From the NCBI GenBank assembly GCA_051744245.1, contig JBNJCV010000010.1, positions 1 to 38,372 of the forward strand: a stretch of DNA of 38,372 bases. The letters run 5' to 3'. This stretch comes from M55B165 sp051744245. Lineage in GTDB: Bacteria > Actinomycetota > Humimicrobiia > Humimicrobiales > Humimicrobiaceae. Made by a program: the position numbers and the translations under genes. Numbering within the stretch: position 1 is the first letter of the stretch; every line of letters begins with the position of its first letter. Of the stretch, positions 16,144-25,773 are shown in pieces. Under the pieces are notes generated by a model. The model did not search any database. It was not told where the DNA came from and saw nothing but the letters and a program-made list of their open reading frames with translations.

Positions 16144-17079
16144 ATGATAAGAGGAAAAAGCATAATAGAGATAGACGGGCTGACCAGGGAAGATATTAAT
16201 TTGATACTGAATAGCGCTACCTCCTTTATTGAAGTCCTGGAAAGGAAAGTAAAAAAAGTTCCTACCTTAAGGGGGAATACAATAGCAAACCTTTTTTTTG
16301 AGCCAAGTACCAGGACTAAAAACTCTTTCGAAATAGCTGCAAAAAGGCTAAGTGCAGATTTGATTAATTTTTCTGCTTCTACCAGCAGCTTAAAAAAAGG
16401 TGAGTCAATAATTGACACTATAAATACCATACTGGGAATGAAGGTAAACCTGCTTATTATCAGGCATTCTGATAGCGGGATTTGCCGACTTATGTCCAGG
16501 CTGGCCGGAGTTCCGGTAATAAATGCAGGGGATGGAAAGCATGAGCATCCTACCCAGGCGCTTTTAGATATTTATACTATAAGAGAGAATTTTGGAAAAC
16601 TGGAGGGCCTAAAGGTTGCGGTAATAGGTGATTTTTTAAACAGCAGGGTGGCCAGGTCCAATATAAAGATGTTTAAAAAAATGGGGCTGGAAACCACTAT
16701 AGTGTCTCCCACCATGCTGCTTCCAGAGGATGAGGCTAGTTTGGGCCTGGAAATAGAGCATAGCATTGACAGGGTAATTAGAAAAGCCGATATTATTTAT
16801 ATGTTAAGGATGCAATTTGAAAGACAGGATAGGAAATTTTATCCATCAATTGAAGAATACAATAAGTTTTTAAGCTTGGATACAGACCGGTTCTTTTCTT
16901 TAAAAGAGAATTCAATAGTCATGCATCCTGGGCCAGTCAACAGGGGCATTGAAATAAGCGAAGAGCTTATGGACCTGGCAGACAGTAATGAAGAGATTGC
17001 CAGAAAATTTAAAATAAGTAAGCAAGTAACAAATGGGGTAGCCATAAGGATGGCACTCCTTTATTTAATATTGGGTTAA
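16144..17079 (+). CDS. pyrB: Aspartate carbamoyltransferase, catalytic chain
   Basis: Catalyses the condensation of carbamoyl phosphate with aspartate to carbamoyl aspartate, the committed step of pyrimidine synthesis. The carbamoyl phosphate site F-F-E-P-S-T-R-T is at residues 51-58 and H-P-T-Q-A-L-L-D at 136-143; the C-terminal H-P-G-P-V-N-R-G segment is also intact. At 311 residues it is full length. No regulatory chain (pyrI) is present, as in most bacteria outside the enterics, so control rests mainly on PyrR. The start ATG follows the pyrR stop by five bases. Confidence 0.97.
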   Translation: MIRGKSIIEIDGLTREDINLILNSATSFIEVLERKVKKVPTLRGNTIANLFFEPSTRTKNSFEIAAKRLSADLINFSASTSSLKKGESIIDTINTILGMKVNLLIIRHSDSGICRLMSRLAGVPVINAGDGKHEHPTQALLDIYTIRENFGKLEGLKVAVIGDFLNSRVARSNIKMFKKMGLETTIVSPTMLLPEDEASLGLEIEHSIDRVIRKADIIYMLRMQFERQDRKFYPSIEEYNKFLSLDTDRFFSLKENSIVMHPGPVNRGIEISEELMDLADSNEEIARKFKISKQVTNGVAIRMALLYLILG

Positions 17080-17084
17080 AGAAG

Positions 17085-18395
17085 ATGTTAGATATATTAG
17101 GCAAAAGCGATTTACTTATAAAAGAGGCAAAAATAATAGATCCTGCAAAAAATAAAGGATATGGGGGAGATATTTATATAAAAGGCGGAAAAATTGAAAA
17201 AATAGGCAAAGATTTAAAAAAAGAAGACGCCACCCTCCGCATAGATGCTAAAGGTTATACAGTTTTTCCGGGCTTTACAGATATGCATGTGCACTTAAGA
17301 GAGCCAGGAGAAGAAAAAAAAGAAGATATAAAAAGCGGTGTAAAGGCAGCTCTTAGGGGCGGAATAACTTCTATTGCCTGTATGCCCAATACCAAACCTC
17401 CAGTGGACAGCCCGGCTTTAGTCAAATTTGTACTAAGCGAAGCAGAAAAATGCGGATTTAATGTGTATCCGGTTGCGGCTATGACTAAGGGCCTGGAGGG
17501 CACTGGAATTGCTGAAATTGGCCTGCTTAAAGAGGCAGGTGCTATTGCTTTTTCAGATGATGGGAAGTGTGTGGCTGATTCTAGACTGATGCTTGAAATA
17601 ATGAGGTATGCTAAAAGCTTTGGGTGCCTGCTTATTCTCCATGAAGAAGACTATAGCTTTTCAGGAGGGGCATTGGCAAATGAAGGATATCCATCAATTG
17701 GGCTGGGTTTGGAAGGTTTTTCCAGCTTGGCTGAAGAAATAGTGGTGGCCAGGGATATCCAGCTTTCCAAAAAAACAAAAGCCAAAATCCATGTAACCCA
17801 TGTTAGCTCCAGGGGTTCTGTGGAAATGATAAGGCAGGCTAAAAAAGAAGGGGTGCCAGTAACTTGTGATGTGACTCCCCACCACATTTATTTTAATGAC
17901 CATGCTTTAAGCGATTATAATACCAATTTAAAGGTAAACCCGCCAATAAGGGGTACCGGTGACCAGGAGGCAATAATAGAAGGAATAAAAGATGGGACCA
18001 TAGATGCTATTGCCAGCGACCATGCTCCACACCTGAAAGAAGAGAAAAATACCACTTTCAGGGAAGCCAGCTTTGGGGCAATAGGGATGGAAACATTGTT
18101 TAAAGCTACTTATACCAAATTATGTAAAGAAAGAGGAATACCTCTAAAGGAATATATAAAGCTTTTAACCATTAGACCAGCAAAAATTTTAGGCATAGAT
18201 ACAGCCAGTATTGCTGAAGGGAAAATAGCTGATATGGCTATAGTAGATACTGAGACCAGGGGAAAACTTGAGCAATATTTTTATTCTAAAAGTAGCAACT
18301 GCCCGTTTACCGGGGAGGAGCTTTACGGGGAAATAATATTTACCATTAATAAAGGGAGGATCTGTTTTGTAAACAGTGATGCTTATGGCAAATGA
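17085..18395 (+). CDS. pyrC: Dihydroorotase
   Basis: A metal-dependent amidohydrolase that cyclises carbamoyl aspartate to dihydroorotate. Metal ligands H68-V-H70-L-R-E, the M-P-N-T-K-P-P segment near residue 101, H-V-T-H-V-S-S and the C-terminal S-D-H-A-P-H are all present. At 436 residues it is the long class I form typical of Gram-positive and actinobacterial operons. The ATG lies five bases after the pyrB stop. Its 3' end overlaps the beginning of carA. Confidence 0.97.
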   Translation: MLDILGKSDLLIKEAKIIDPAKNKGYGGDIYIKGGKIEKIGKDLKKEDATLRIDAKGYTVFPGFTDMHVHLREPGEEKKEDIKSGVKAALRGGITSIACMPNTKPPVDSPALVKFVLSEAEKCGFNVYPVAAMTKGLEGTGIAEIGLLKEAGAIAFSDDGKCVADSRLMLEIMRYAKSFGCLLILHEEDYSFSGGALANEGYPSIGLGLEGFSSLAEEIVVARDIQLSKKTKAKIHVTHVSSRGSVEMIRQAKKEGVPVTCDVTPHHIYFNDHALSDYNTNLKVNPPIRGTGDQEAIIEGIKDGTIDAIASDHAPHLKEEKNTTFREASFGAIGMETLFKATYTKLCKERGIPLKEYIKLLTIRPAKILGIDTASIAEGKIADMAIVDTETRGKLEQYFYSKSSNCPFTGEELYGEIIFTINKGRICFVNSDAYGK

Positions 18396-19488
18396 TGCAA
18401 TACTGATATTAGAAGACGGTGAAATATTTGAAGGAAAATGCTTTGGCTGTAAAGGAGAAATAGCAGGAGAGGTAGTGTTTAATACTTCCATGACTGGATA
18501 TCAGGAAATACTAACCGACCCTTCATATTATGAGCAAATAGTTACCATGACTTATCCTCAGATCGGAAATTATGGTATTAACAGCCAGGATATTGAATCA
18601 GCCAAGGTCCAGGTAAAAGGTTTTATAGTAAGGGAATACATTGACCGCTACAGCAGCTGGCGGGCAGAAAAAAGCCTGGAGGATTACCTGAGGGAAAATG
18701 GTATTGTGGGCATCTCAGAAATTGATACCCGGAAATTAACCCGGCATGTAAGACTCGAAGGTGCCATGAAAGGCATAATATCAAACAAGACCGGAGACAT
18801 AAAAAGGCTTAAAAAGAAGCTTTCTGGGTACCCAGAAATTATTGGAAGGGACCTGGTGCAACATGTTACCTGCAAACAACCCTATATTTACAACCCGGAT
18901 AAAAAGGACGGGAAATACAAGGCGGTAGTCCTAGATTATGGGGTAAAGCTTAATATTTTGAGGATAATGTCTGATGCGGGATTCCACATAAAAGTAGTTC
19001 CCGCAGATACTAGTCCCCAGGAGATACTAAGCTATAATCCTGACGGGATAATGCTGTCAAATGGACCGGGTGATCCGGCAGCAGTTGATTATGCCATCCG
19101 CAATATCTCAAAGCTGGTGGGGAAAAAGCCGATTTTTGGCATATGTCTTGGCCATCAGCTGCTTGGATTGGCCTTGGGGGCCAAAACCTACAAGCTGAAG
19201 TTTGGCCATCATGGGGGAAACCATCCTGTCAAGAACTTAAGGACAGGGGAGGTTGAAATAACTACCCAGAACCATGGGTTCTCCCTAAATATTGATTCAC
19301 TAAAAGACATAGAGTGTACTGATTACGAAATGACCCACCTGAATTTAAATGACAACACCATGGAAGGAGTGGCTTATCCTGGAATTTCAGCTTTTACTGT
19401 CCAGCATCACCCGGAAGCTGGGCCTGGCCCTCATGATTCAAGGTATGTATTTAAATGGTTTAATAAAATTATTGAAAATAATAAATAG
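18385..19488 (+). CDS. carA: Carbamoyl-phosphate synthase, small (glutaminase) subunit
   Basis: Hydrolyses glutamine and passes ammonia to CarB for carbamoyl phosphate synthesis. The N-terminal domain begins A-I-L-I-L-E-D-G-E-I-F-E-G. The class I glutaminase triad is visible: Cys254 in F-G-I-C-L-G-H-Q, then His342 and Glu344 in V-Q-H-H-P-E-A. Three in-frame starts exist (GTG 18376, ATG 18379, ATG 18385), none with a well-placed ribosome-binding site. I prefer 18385, which gives the shortest family-like N-terminus and overlaps pyrC by 11 bases; translational coupling is likely. Full length is 367 residues from that start. Confidence 0.95.
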   Translation: MANDAILILEDGEIFEGKCFGCKGEIAGEVVFNTSMTGYQEILTDPSYYEQIVTMTYPQIGNYGINSQDIESAKVQVKGFIVREYIDRYSSWRAEKSLEDYLRENGIVGISEIDTRKLTRHVRLEGAMKGIISNKTGDIKRLKKKLSGYPEIIGRDLVQHVTCKQPYIYNPDKKDGKYKAVVLDYGVKLNILRIMSDAGFHIKVVPADTSPQEILSYNPDGIMLSNGPGDPAAVDYAIRNISKLVGKKPIFGICLGHQLLGLALGAKTYKLKFGHHGGNHPVKNLRTGEVEITTQNHGFSLNIDSLKDIECTDYEMTHLNLNDNTMEGVAYPGISAFTVQHHPEAGPGPHDSRYVFKWFNKIIENNK

Positions 19489-19497
19489 GAAGAACTG

Positions 19498-22400
19498 ATG
19501 CCTAAAAGGAAAGATTTAAAAAAGATATTAATAATAGGCTCAGGCCCTATTATTATAGGGCAAGCCTGTGAATTTGACTATTCCGGCACCCAGGGCTGCA
19601 AGGTTTTAAAGGAAGAAGGATATGAAGTTGTTTTAGTAAACAGCAATCCTGCAACTATAATGACGGATCCCGAATTTGCGGATAAAACCTATATTGAGCC
19701 CTTAACAGTAGAGTTTGTGGAAAAGATTATAAAAAAGGAACGTCCCGATGCACTACTTCCGACTTTAGGAGGGCAGACTGGTTTAAATATTTCAGTCTCC
19801 CTGGAAAAAGAAAAGATACTAGAAAAATACGGGGTTGAGCTCTTGGGAGCCAATATTGATGTTATAAACAAGGCTGAAGACAGGGACAAATTCAAAAAAG
19901 CAATGGGAAGCATTGGACTGCATGTTCCCCCCAGCGGGTATGCACACAGCCTGGAGGAGGCCCTGGAATTTAGCGAAGAGTTGAAATTTCCACTGGTGGT
20001 AAGGCCAAGCTTTACCCTGGGTGGACTTGGGGGAGGGGTTGCTTTCAACAAGGAGGAATTTGTAGACATCGTAGTAAGGGGCCTGGATCTTTCTCCCATA
20101 GCTGAGGTTTTGATTGAAAAATCTGTAGCCGGATGGAAGGAATTTGAGCTGGAAGTAATGAGGGATAAAAAAGACAATGTAGTTATAGTATGCTCAATTG
20201 AAAACTTTGATCCCATGGGAGTGCATACCGGTGACAGCATTACCGTAGCCCCTGCCCAGACCCTTTCTGATTCAGAATATCAGAACATGAGGAATGCAGC
20301 TTTGAGGATTATAAGGGAGATAGGGGTAGAAACCGGGGGGTCAAATATCCAGTTTGCCATAAATCCTGATAACGGGAAATTGGCAGTTATAGAAATGAAT
20401 CCCCGGGTATCCCGTAGTAGCGCTCTTGCTTCTAAAGCTACAGGCTTTCCCATAGCCAAGATTGCAGCAAAGCTAGCAGTTGGCTATACCCTGGATGAAA
20501 TACCTAATGACATAACCAAGGAGACACCGGCTTGCTTTGAGCCCTCCATAGATTACGTGGTGGTTAAATTTCCAAGATGGGCATTTGAGAAATTCCCTGG
20601 GACTGACAGTTCGCTTACCACTAGGATGAAATCAGTGGGCGAGGCAATGGCCATAGGGAGGACTTTTAAACAAGCTTTGCAGAAAGCCATAAGGTCACTG
20701 GAAATTGACAGATACGGCTTGGGGTCTGACGGCTACAACAATATAGATGAAGGTATACTAAATGAAAAACTTTCTGTGCCTAACCAGGACAGGGTATTTT
20801 ATATAAAACATGCTTTTGAGATGGGGAAAAGTGTATCCGAGATATATAGCTATACAAAAATTGATCCCTGGTTTCTGCATAATATAAAGCAGCTGGTGGA
20901 CTTTGAAAAAGAGTTTAAATGCAAGAATATAAAGGGTGTGGGGCCAAAAGCTTTAAGGGAAGCTAAAAGGTTAGGGTATTCAGACATACAGATAGCCAGC
21001 TTATGCAATAGCACTGAAGGGAATGTAAGGAAATTAAGGGAGAAGCTAAACATTACTGTAACCTTTAAGACTGTGGATACCTGTGCTGCAGAGTTTGAAG
21101 CCTATACCCCATATTATTACTCTACTTATGAAACCGAAGACGAGGTAAAGCCTTCAGGCAAGAAAAAAATAGTTATATTGGGGAGCGGGCCCAACCGGAT
21201 AGGCCAGGGAATTGAATTTGACTATTGCTGTGTACATGCTTCTTTTGCTTTGCATGAGGATGGCTATGAAACCATAATGGTAAACTGCAATCCGGAAACA
21301 GTAAGCACCGATTATGACACTTCTGACCGCCTTTATTTTGAGCCTTTAACTTTTGAAGATGTGCTAAACATTATAAAGATTGAAAAACCTGTGGGGATTA
21401 TAGTGCAATTTGGGGGCCAAACACCCTTAAAGCTGGCAATGGCTCTGCAAAAAGCAGGAGTAAATATATTAGGCACTTCTCCCGACAGCATAGACTTGGC
21501 TGAAGATAGGAAAAGATTTGGGGCCATGTTAAACAAGCTGGGCATACCCCAGCCAGACAATGGCACAGCCATGAACATAAGTGAAGCAAAGAAAATTGCA
21601 GCAAGCATTGGCTATCCAGTGCTAGTAAGGCCATCTTATGTACTGGGCGGGAGGGCCATGAGCATTGTATATAATGAAAGCAGTTTAATCAGTTATGTAA
21701 GGGACGCTGCCCTGGTCTCTCCGGATAGACCAATACTGATTGACAAATTCTTAGAAAGGGCTATAGAAGTTGATGTTGATGCTGTTTTTGACGGGCAGGA
21801 ATTGTTTATAGGCGGAATAATGGAGCATATTGAAGAAGCAGGGATCCATTCTGGCGATAGCGCCTGTGTAATACCACCCTTTACTCTGGACAGCAAGGTA
21901 ATTGAGAATATAAGGGATTACACTTTGAAAATAGCCAGAGAATTAAAAGTAAGAGGGCTTATGAATATCCAGTATGCAATCAAGAATTCCAAGGTTTTTG
22001 TATTAGAAGCAAACCCCAGGGCATCAAGGACTATCCCTTTTATAAGTAAATCAATCAACATACCTCTGGCTAAAATAGCGGCAAGGGTAATGACCGGCAA
22101 AAAGCTAAAAAACATGGGTTTTGAAAGGAAAGATTCAACCAAACTTAATTATTTCAGCATAAAAGAAGCAGTCATGCCTTTTAACAGGTTTCCGGGAATT
22201 GATACTATTCTAGGGCCGGAGATGAAGTCTACGGGAGAAGTTATGGGAATTGACTCTAATTTCGGAGTGGCATTTGCAAAATCCCAAATTGCTACCAACC
22301 AGAAGTTCCCGGTTAAAGGCACTGTCTTTATAAGCGTTAGTGACAAGGATAAGGAAGATATAGTGGATACAGCCAGAAGTTTTATGGATATGGGTTTCAA

Positions 22401-22707
22401 TATAATAGCTACCCAGGGAACAGGAGAGTTTTTGGAAAGCAAAAATATAAAATGCGACCGGGTTTTAAAGATCAGGGAGGGCAGACCTAATGTGATGGAC
22501 TTAATTAAGAATGGAGCCTTGGATTTGATTATAAATACACCTGAAGGAAGCAGCGCAAGAAGTGATGGATATTACCTTAGGACTGCTGCAGTGCTGCACA
22601 ATGTTCCTTCCATAACTACCATTTCAGGCGCTGCTGCTGTAGTACAGGGAATTAAAGAATTAAGGTCAAACTTTAAAGTTAACGTTAAAGCTATACAGGA
22701 ATATTGA
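19498..22707 (+). CDS. carB: Carbamoyl-phosphate synthase, large subunit
   Basis: Makes carbamoyl phosphate from bicarbonate, ammonia and two ATP. The 1069-residue protein has the duplicated architecture of the family: a first pre-ATP-grasp/ATP-grasp half (I-I-G-S-G-P-I-I-I-G-Q-A at about 11-22, R-P-S-F-T-L-G-G near 168), an oligomerisation region, and a second half (I-L-G-S-G-P-N-R-I-G-Q-G, R-P-S-Y-V-L-G-G). The C-terminal allosteric MGS-like domain includes F-I-S-V-S-D-K-D-K. All expected parts are present. The ATG is preceded by aggaag. It lies 9 bases after carA and overlaps pyrK by one base (TGATG). With a single car pair here, the product likely also serves arginine synthesis, which cannot be judged from this window. 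Confidence 0.98.
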   Translation: MPKRKDLKKILIIGSGPIIIGQACEFDYSGTQGCKVLKEEGYEVVLVNSNPATIMTDPEFADKTYIEPLTVEFVEKIIKKERPDALLPTLGGQTGLNISVSLEKEKILEKYGVELLGANIDVINKAEDRDKFKKAMGSIGLHVPPSGYAHSLEEALEFSEELKFPLVVRPSFTLGGLGGGVAFNKEEFVDIVVRGLDLSPIAEVLIEKSVAGWKEFELEVMRDKKDNVVIVCSIENFDPMGVHTGDSITVAPAQTLSDSEYQNMRNAALRIIREIGVETGGSNIQFAINPDNGKLAVIEMNPRVSRSSALASKATGFPIAKIAAKLAVGYTLDEIPNDITKETPACFEPSIDYVVVKFPRWAFEKFPGTDSSLTTRMKSVGEAMAIGRTFKQALQKAIRSLEIDRYGLGSDGYNNIDEGILNEKLSVPNQDRVFYIKHAFEMGKSVSEIYSYTKIDPWFLHNIKQLVDFEKEFKCKNIKGVGPKALREAKRLGYSDIQIASLCNSTEGNVRKLREKLNITVTFKTVDTCAAEFEAYTPYYYSTYETEDEVKPSGKKKIVILGSGPNRIGQGIEFDYCCVHASFALHEDGYETIMVNCNPETVSTDYDTSDRLYFEPLTFEDVLNIIKIEKPVGIIVQFGGQTPLKLAMALQKAGVNILGTSPDSIDLAEDRKRFGAMLNKLGIPQPDNGTAMNISEAKKIAASIGYPVLVRPSYVLGGRAMSIVYNESSLISYVRDAALVSPDRPILIDKFLERAIEVDVDAVFDGQELFIGGIMEHIEEAGIHSGDSACVIPPFTLDSKVIENIRDYTLKIARELKVRGLMNIQYAIKNSKVFVLEANPRASRTIPFISKSINIPLAKIAARVMTGKKLKNMGFERKDSTKLNYFSIKEAVMPFNRFPGIDTILGPEMKSTGEVMGIDSNFGVAFAKSQIATNQKFPVKGTVFISVSDKDKEDIVDTARSFMDMGFNIIATQGTGEFLESKNIKCDRVLKIREGRPNVMDLIKNGALDLIINTPEGSSARSDGYYLRTAAVLHNVPSITTISGAAAVVQGIKELRSNFKVNVKAIQEY

Positions 22708-23495
22708 TGCAGTCATTAAAAGGCGAGATAATTAACAATGTGAAGCTGGGAGACAGGCTTTTTAAGATGGAAATATTCTCCCCCTACCTGGTAAAACACA
22801 GCTACCCGGGACAATTCATAAACATAAAGTGTTCGCCTCCAGATGTACTGGATCCTTTACTAAGGAGACCTTTTAGCATCTATGACATAGAAGAAGACTT
22901 TAATGTAGCCTCAATACTGTATTTGGTAAGGGGTAAGGGAACCAGGTATTTGTCAAAATTACAGAAAGGCAATGAAGTTGATTACTGTGGGCCATTAGGC
23001 AATCCCCTAAATACCAATGGGGAAAAAAAAGTATTACTGGTGGGGGGAGGAATAGGTGTTGCCCCCCTTTATTTCATTGCTAAACAACTTTCCGGCAGGG
23101 GAAAGGAAGTATTTTTTATGTGTGGGTTTAAGGAAAGTAATTTTAGGCTATGGGAAAAAGAACTAATGAGACTTAGTGTCAATTACCAGATATTTTGTGA
23201 AGATGGTATGTGGGGTTCAGTGGGAATGGTTACAGAAGGCCTAGGGGGTAAACTAAACCAGTTCAAAGGGTTTAGAGTATACTGCTGTGGTCCGGAGGAG
23301 ATGCTTAGAAAATTACAGGAAATATTTATGGGGCAAGATATTGAGGTTACTGCATTACTTGAAGAAAAAATGGCTTGTGGGACAGGGGTTTGCATGGGTT
23401 GTGCCATAAAGGTGAGGGAAGGCAGTGGGATTGCCTATAAAAAAGTTTGCAACGATGGGCCAGCATTTAATTTAGCGGAGGTAATATTTGATTGA
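22707..23495 (+). CDS. pyrK: Dihydroorotate dehydrogenase B, electron transfer subunit
   Basis: The flavoprotein and iron-sulfur subunit that links class 1B dihydroorotate dehydrogenase to NAD. The FAD-binding R-R-P-F-S-I-Y motif lies near residues 53-59, the NAD-binding G-G-G-I-G-V-A-P-L near 113-121, and the [2Fe-2S] ligands are Cys224, Cys229, Cys232 and Cys248. Length (262) is normal. The ATG at 22707 shares its A with the carB stop codon and has agga about eight bases upstream. Its end overlaps the TTG start of pyrD by eight bases. The two subunits should form a heterotetramer. Confidence 0.95.
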   Translation: MQSLKGEIINNVKLGDRLFKMEIFSPYLVKHSYPGQFINIKCSPPDVLDPLLRRPFSIYDIEEDFNVASILYLVRGKGTRYLSKLQKGNEVDYCGPLGNPLNTNGEKKVLLVGGGIGVAPLYFIAKQLSGRGKEVFFMCGFKESNFRLWEKELMRLSVNYQIFCEDGMWGSVGMVTEGLGGKLNQFKGFRVYCCGPEEMLRKLQEIFMGQDIEVTALLEEKMACGTGVCMGCAIKVREGSGIAYKKVCNDGPAFNLAEVIFD

Positions 23496-24429
23496 ACAAA
23501 AAGGGCCTAATTTGAAAGTTAGGCTGGGGGACATTGAACTGGATAATCCTATTATTGCCTGCTCTGGCACCTTTTCCAGCGGGCTTGAATACAGCAAATT
23601 TTATGATGTAGGCAAGCTGGGAGCGGTAACTACTAAGAGTTTTTCCCTCAAGGGAAGAAAGGGCAACCGGCCCCCTCGGATATGCGAGACAGCTTGCGGG
23701 ATGCTTAATTCCATAGGACTGGAGAATGAAGGTATTACCAGTTTCACAAAAGAGCATCTTCCAGCTATAAAAGATTTAGGCATAAAGGCTATAGTTAGCA
23801 TTTTTGGTGAAAATCTAGAAGAATTTGGAGAAATTGCAAAAAAAATAGCTGGCGTAAAGTCCAATATATTGGCAGTTGAGTTAAACCTTTCCTGCCCCAA
23901 TGTAGAAAAAGGGGGAATGGCATTCTGCTCTTCAGGCCCAGACATTAAAAATATAACTTATCGGGTAAAGCAAATACTAGATATCCCGGTTATAGTAAAG
24001 CTAAGCCCTAATGTGGGCGGACTGTATATGCCGGCACAAAGTGCAAAGGAAGGCGGAGCTAGTGCAGTTTCCCTGGTCAATACTTTAATAGGGGCTGCTT
24101 TTGATATTAACAATTTTAAGCCCAAGCTTGGCAATGTAGTAGGAGGGCTTTCCGGTCCTGCTATAAAACCGGTGGCATGTGCCCATATATATAAACTCTG
24201 CCGGGAAAATATTTTGCCGGTAATAGGAATGGGCGGTGTTTTTAGCTGGGAGGACGCAATAGAATTTTTAATAGCAGGAGCTAAAGCTGTAGGGCTGGGG
24301 ACAGTAAATTTTGTAAATTATAAAGCAGGAATAGAAATTATAGAATCATTAGGGAAATACCTGGTTTCAAAAAATATTTCAGACATAAACCATATCATAG
24401 GAAGGGCTCATGCTAAAAATAGAAGATAG
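23488..24429 (+). CDS. pyrD: Dihydroorotate dehydrogenase B, catalytic subunit
   Basis: Oxidises dihydroorotate to orotate using FMN, passing electrons to PyrK and NAD. The class 1 catalytic cysteine is Cys136 in N-L-S-C-P-N-V; class 2 quinone-linked enzymes have Ser there. Glycine-rich FMN-phosphate segments (G-G-L-S-G-P-A-I-K-P and G-M-G-G-V) are present. At 313 residues it is full length. The start is TTG with ggagg seven bases upstream. It overlaps pyrK at its 5' end and pyrF by 20 bases at its 3' end. Confidence 0.96.
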   Translation: MIEQKGPNLKVRLGDIELDNPIIACSGTFSSGLEYSKFYDVGKLGAVTTKSFSLKGRKGNRPPRICETACGMLNSIGLENEGITSFTKEHLPAIKDLGIKAIVSIFGENLEEFGEIAKKIAGVKSNILAVELNLSCPNVEKGGMAFCSSGPDIKNITYRVKQILDIPVIVKLSPNVGGLYMPAQSAKEGGASAVSLVNTLIGAAFDINNFKPKLGNVVGGLSGPAIKPVACAHIYKLCRENILPVIGMGGVFSWEDAIEFLIAGAKAVGLGTVNFVNYKAGIEIIESLGKYLVSKNISDINHIIGRAHAKNRR

Positions 24430-25132
24430 GCTAATTGTAAGTATCGATGTAAACAGGATTGATGAGTTAAAAAAGCTGTGCAAAAAAATAGGCAATAGGG
24501 TAAGAACCTTAAAGCTGGGCCTGGAATTAATCTATAGCCAGGGATTGGGGGTTATAGACATGGTGAAGGGCTTTGGATACAAGGTTATGCTTGATGCAAA
24601 GCTGCTTGATATTCCCAATACCATATCAGGGGCTGCTAAAGCTATAGGTTCCAGGGGTGTTTTTGGAATAACTATACACACCCTGGGCGGTAAAGGCATG
24701 CTGGAAGCTGCTAAAAAAGAGCTGGAAAAAATTTCTAAACAGAAGCTGATTGACCCGCCGCTTCTTTTCGGGGTAACCGTTTTGACCAGTCTTGATGATA
24801 GTGACCTGCGGGCTGCAGGCTTTAAGGGAAATTATTTGCATACAGTGCTGGGTTTGGTTAAAATTGGGCTAAAGTCTGGAATAGACGGAGTTGTCTGTTC
24901 GCCAAATGAAGTTGCAGAAATCAGGAAAAAATTTGGTAAGGATTTTTTTATTGCAACTCCTGGTATAAGGCTTAATCAGGATAAAAGTGGGGACCAGAAA
25001 AGGTTTAATACTCCGGGAAAAGCAATTTCAGATGGGGCCGACTTTTTAATTGTTGGCAGATCCATAACCCAAAAAGATAATATAGAAAAAGCAATTAACT
25101 TATTCTACCAGGAAATAGAAAGGAATCTATAA
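24410..25132 (+). CDS. pyrF: Orotidine 5'-phosphate decarboxylase
   Basis: Converts OMP to UMP, the last step of the pathway. This is the type 1 form (240 residues): the catalytic array D62-x-K64-x2-D67 lies in L-D-A-K-L-L-D-I-P-N-T. The phosphate-binding end includes A-T-P-G-I-R near residue 184 and V-G-R-S-I-T near residue 216. That differs from the longer type 2 form found in mycobacteria. The ATG sits inside the pyrD 3' end with ggaaggg a few bases upstream. It abuts pyrE, with no gap. Confidence 0.95.
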   Translation: MLKIEDRLIVSIDVNRIDELKKLCKKIGNRVRTLKLGLELIYSQGLGVIDMVKGFGYKVMLDAKLLDIPNTISGAAKAIGSRGVFGITIHTLGGKGMLEAAKKELEKISKQKLIDPPLLFGVTVLTSLDDSDLRAAGFKGNYLHTVLGLVKIGLKSGIDGVVCSPNEVAEIRKKFGKDFFIATPGIRLNQDKSGDQKRFNTPGKAISDGADFLIVGRSITQKDNIEKAINLFYQEIERNL

Positions 25133-25732
25133 ATGCTGAAAGTGGTGGAGGAAAACAAAAATATTGACATCTTGGAGATGTTAAAGGAAACCGGGGCCAT
25201 AATGAAGGGGCATTTTAAGTTAAGTTCCGGATACCATAGTGGTTATTACCTGCAATGCGCAAGGCTTCTGCAGTTTCCGGGACTCACCAGAAAAATTTCA
25301 AATGAAACAAAAAGTATATTATTAAAGAATATAAATAATGGAAGTATAAAAACAGTGGTATCCCCGGCAATGGGAGGAATACTGTATGGCTATATGCTGG
25401 CGGATGTAATGGGTAAAAGGATGATATTTACCGAGAGAAAGACAGAAAAAATGGAACTCCGAAGGGGGTTTAGCTTAAAGAAAGGCGAAGAAATAATAAT
25501 AGCTGAGGATGTAATAACTACCGGTGGATCGGTAAGGGAAGTTATAGATATATGTAAAAGCTTTGGAGCAGATATAAGGGGGATTGTTAGCATAGTTGAC
25601 CGCTCAGAAGGAGTTGATTTCGGCATCCCTTATATTCCGCTAATTAAACTGCAAATAGACAAATACCATCCTTCAGAATGCAAACTATGCAAAAATAATG
25701 TAGATATAGATCATCCCGGGAGCAAAAAGTAA
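25133..25732 (+). CDS. pyrE: Orotate phosphoribosyltransferase
   Basis: Transfers ribose 5-phosphate from PRPP to orotate, giving OMP. The 199-residue protein shows the substrate loop K-L-S-S-G-Y-H-S-G-Y-Y near residues 29-39 and the PRPP motif I-I-I-A-E-D-V-I-T-T-G-G near 121-132. A C-terminal Cys183-x2-Cys186 pair is typical of the Thermus-type subfamily. It is the last pyr gene; a 41-base gap without a visible terminator separates it from mihF, so read-through into the next block is possible. Confidence 0.95.
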   Translation: MLKVVEENKNIDILEMLKETGAIMKGHFKLSSGYHSGYYLQCARLLQFPGLTRKISNETKSILLKNINNGSIKTVVSPAMGGILYGYMLADVMGKRMIFTERKTEKMELRRGFSLKKGEEIIIAEDVITTGGSVREVIDICKSFGADIRGIVSIVDRSEGVDFGIPYIPLIKLQIDKYHPSECKLCKNNVDIDHPGSKK

Positions 25733-25773
25733 CAAGTTTTATCTTTTTATATTTTTCCATGGAGAGTTTTTAA

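Noticed and set aside
19689..20240. Long minus-strand open frame (183 codons) opposite carB
   Set aside because: It lies wholly inside carB, has low-complexity Ser/Pro-rich content and no recognisable domain; it is a shadow of the coding bias on the other strand.
25733..25773. Terminator between pyrE and mihF
   Set aside because: The gap is AT-rich with T runs but has no stable hairpin before them.
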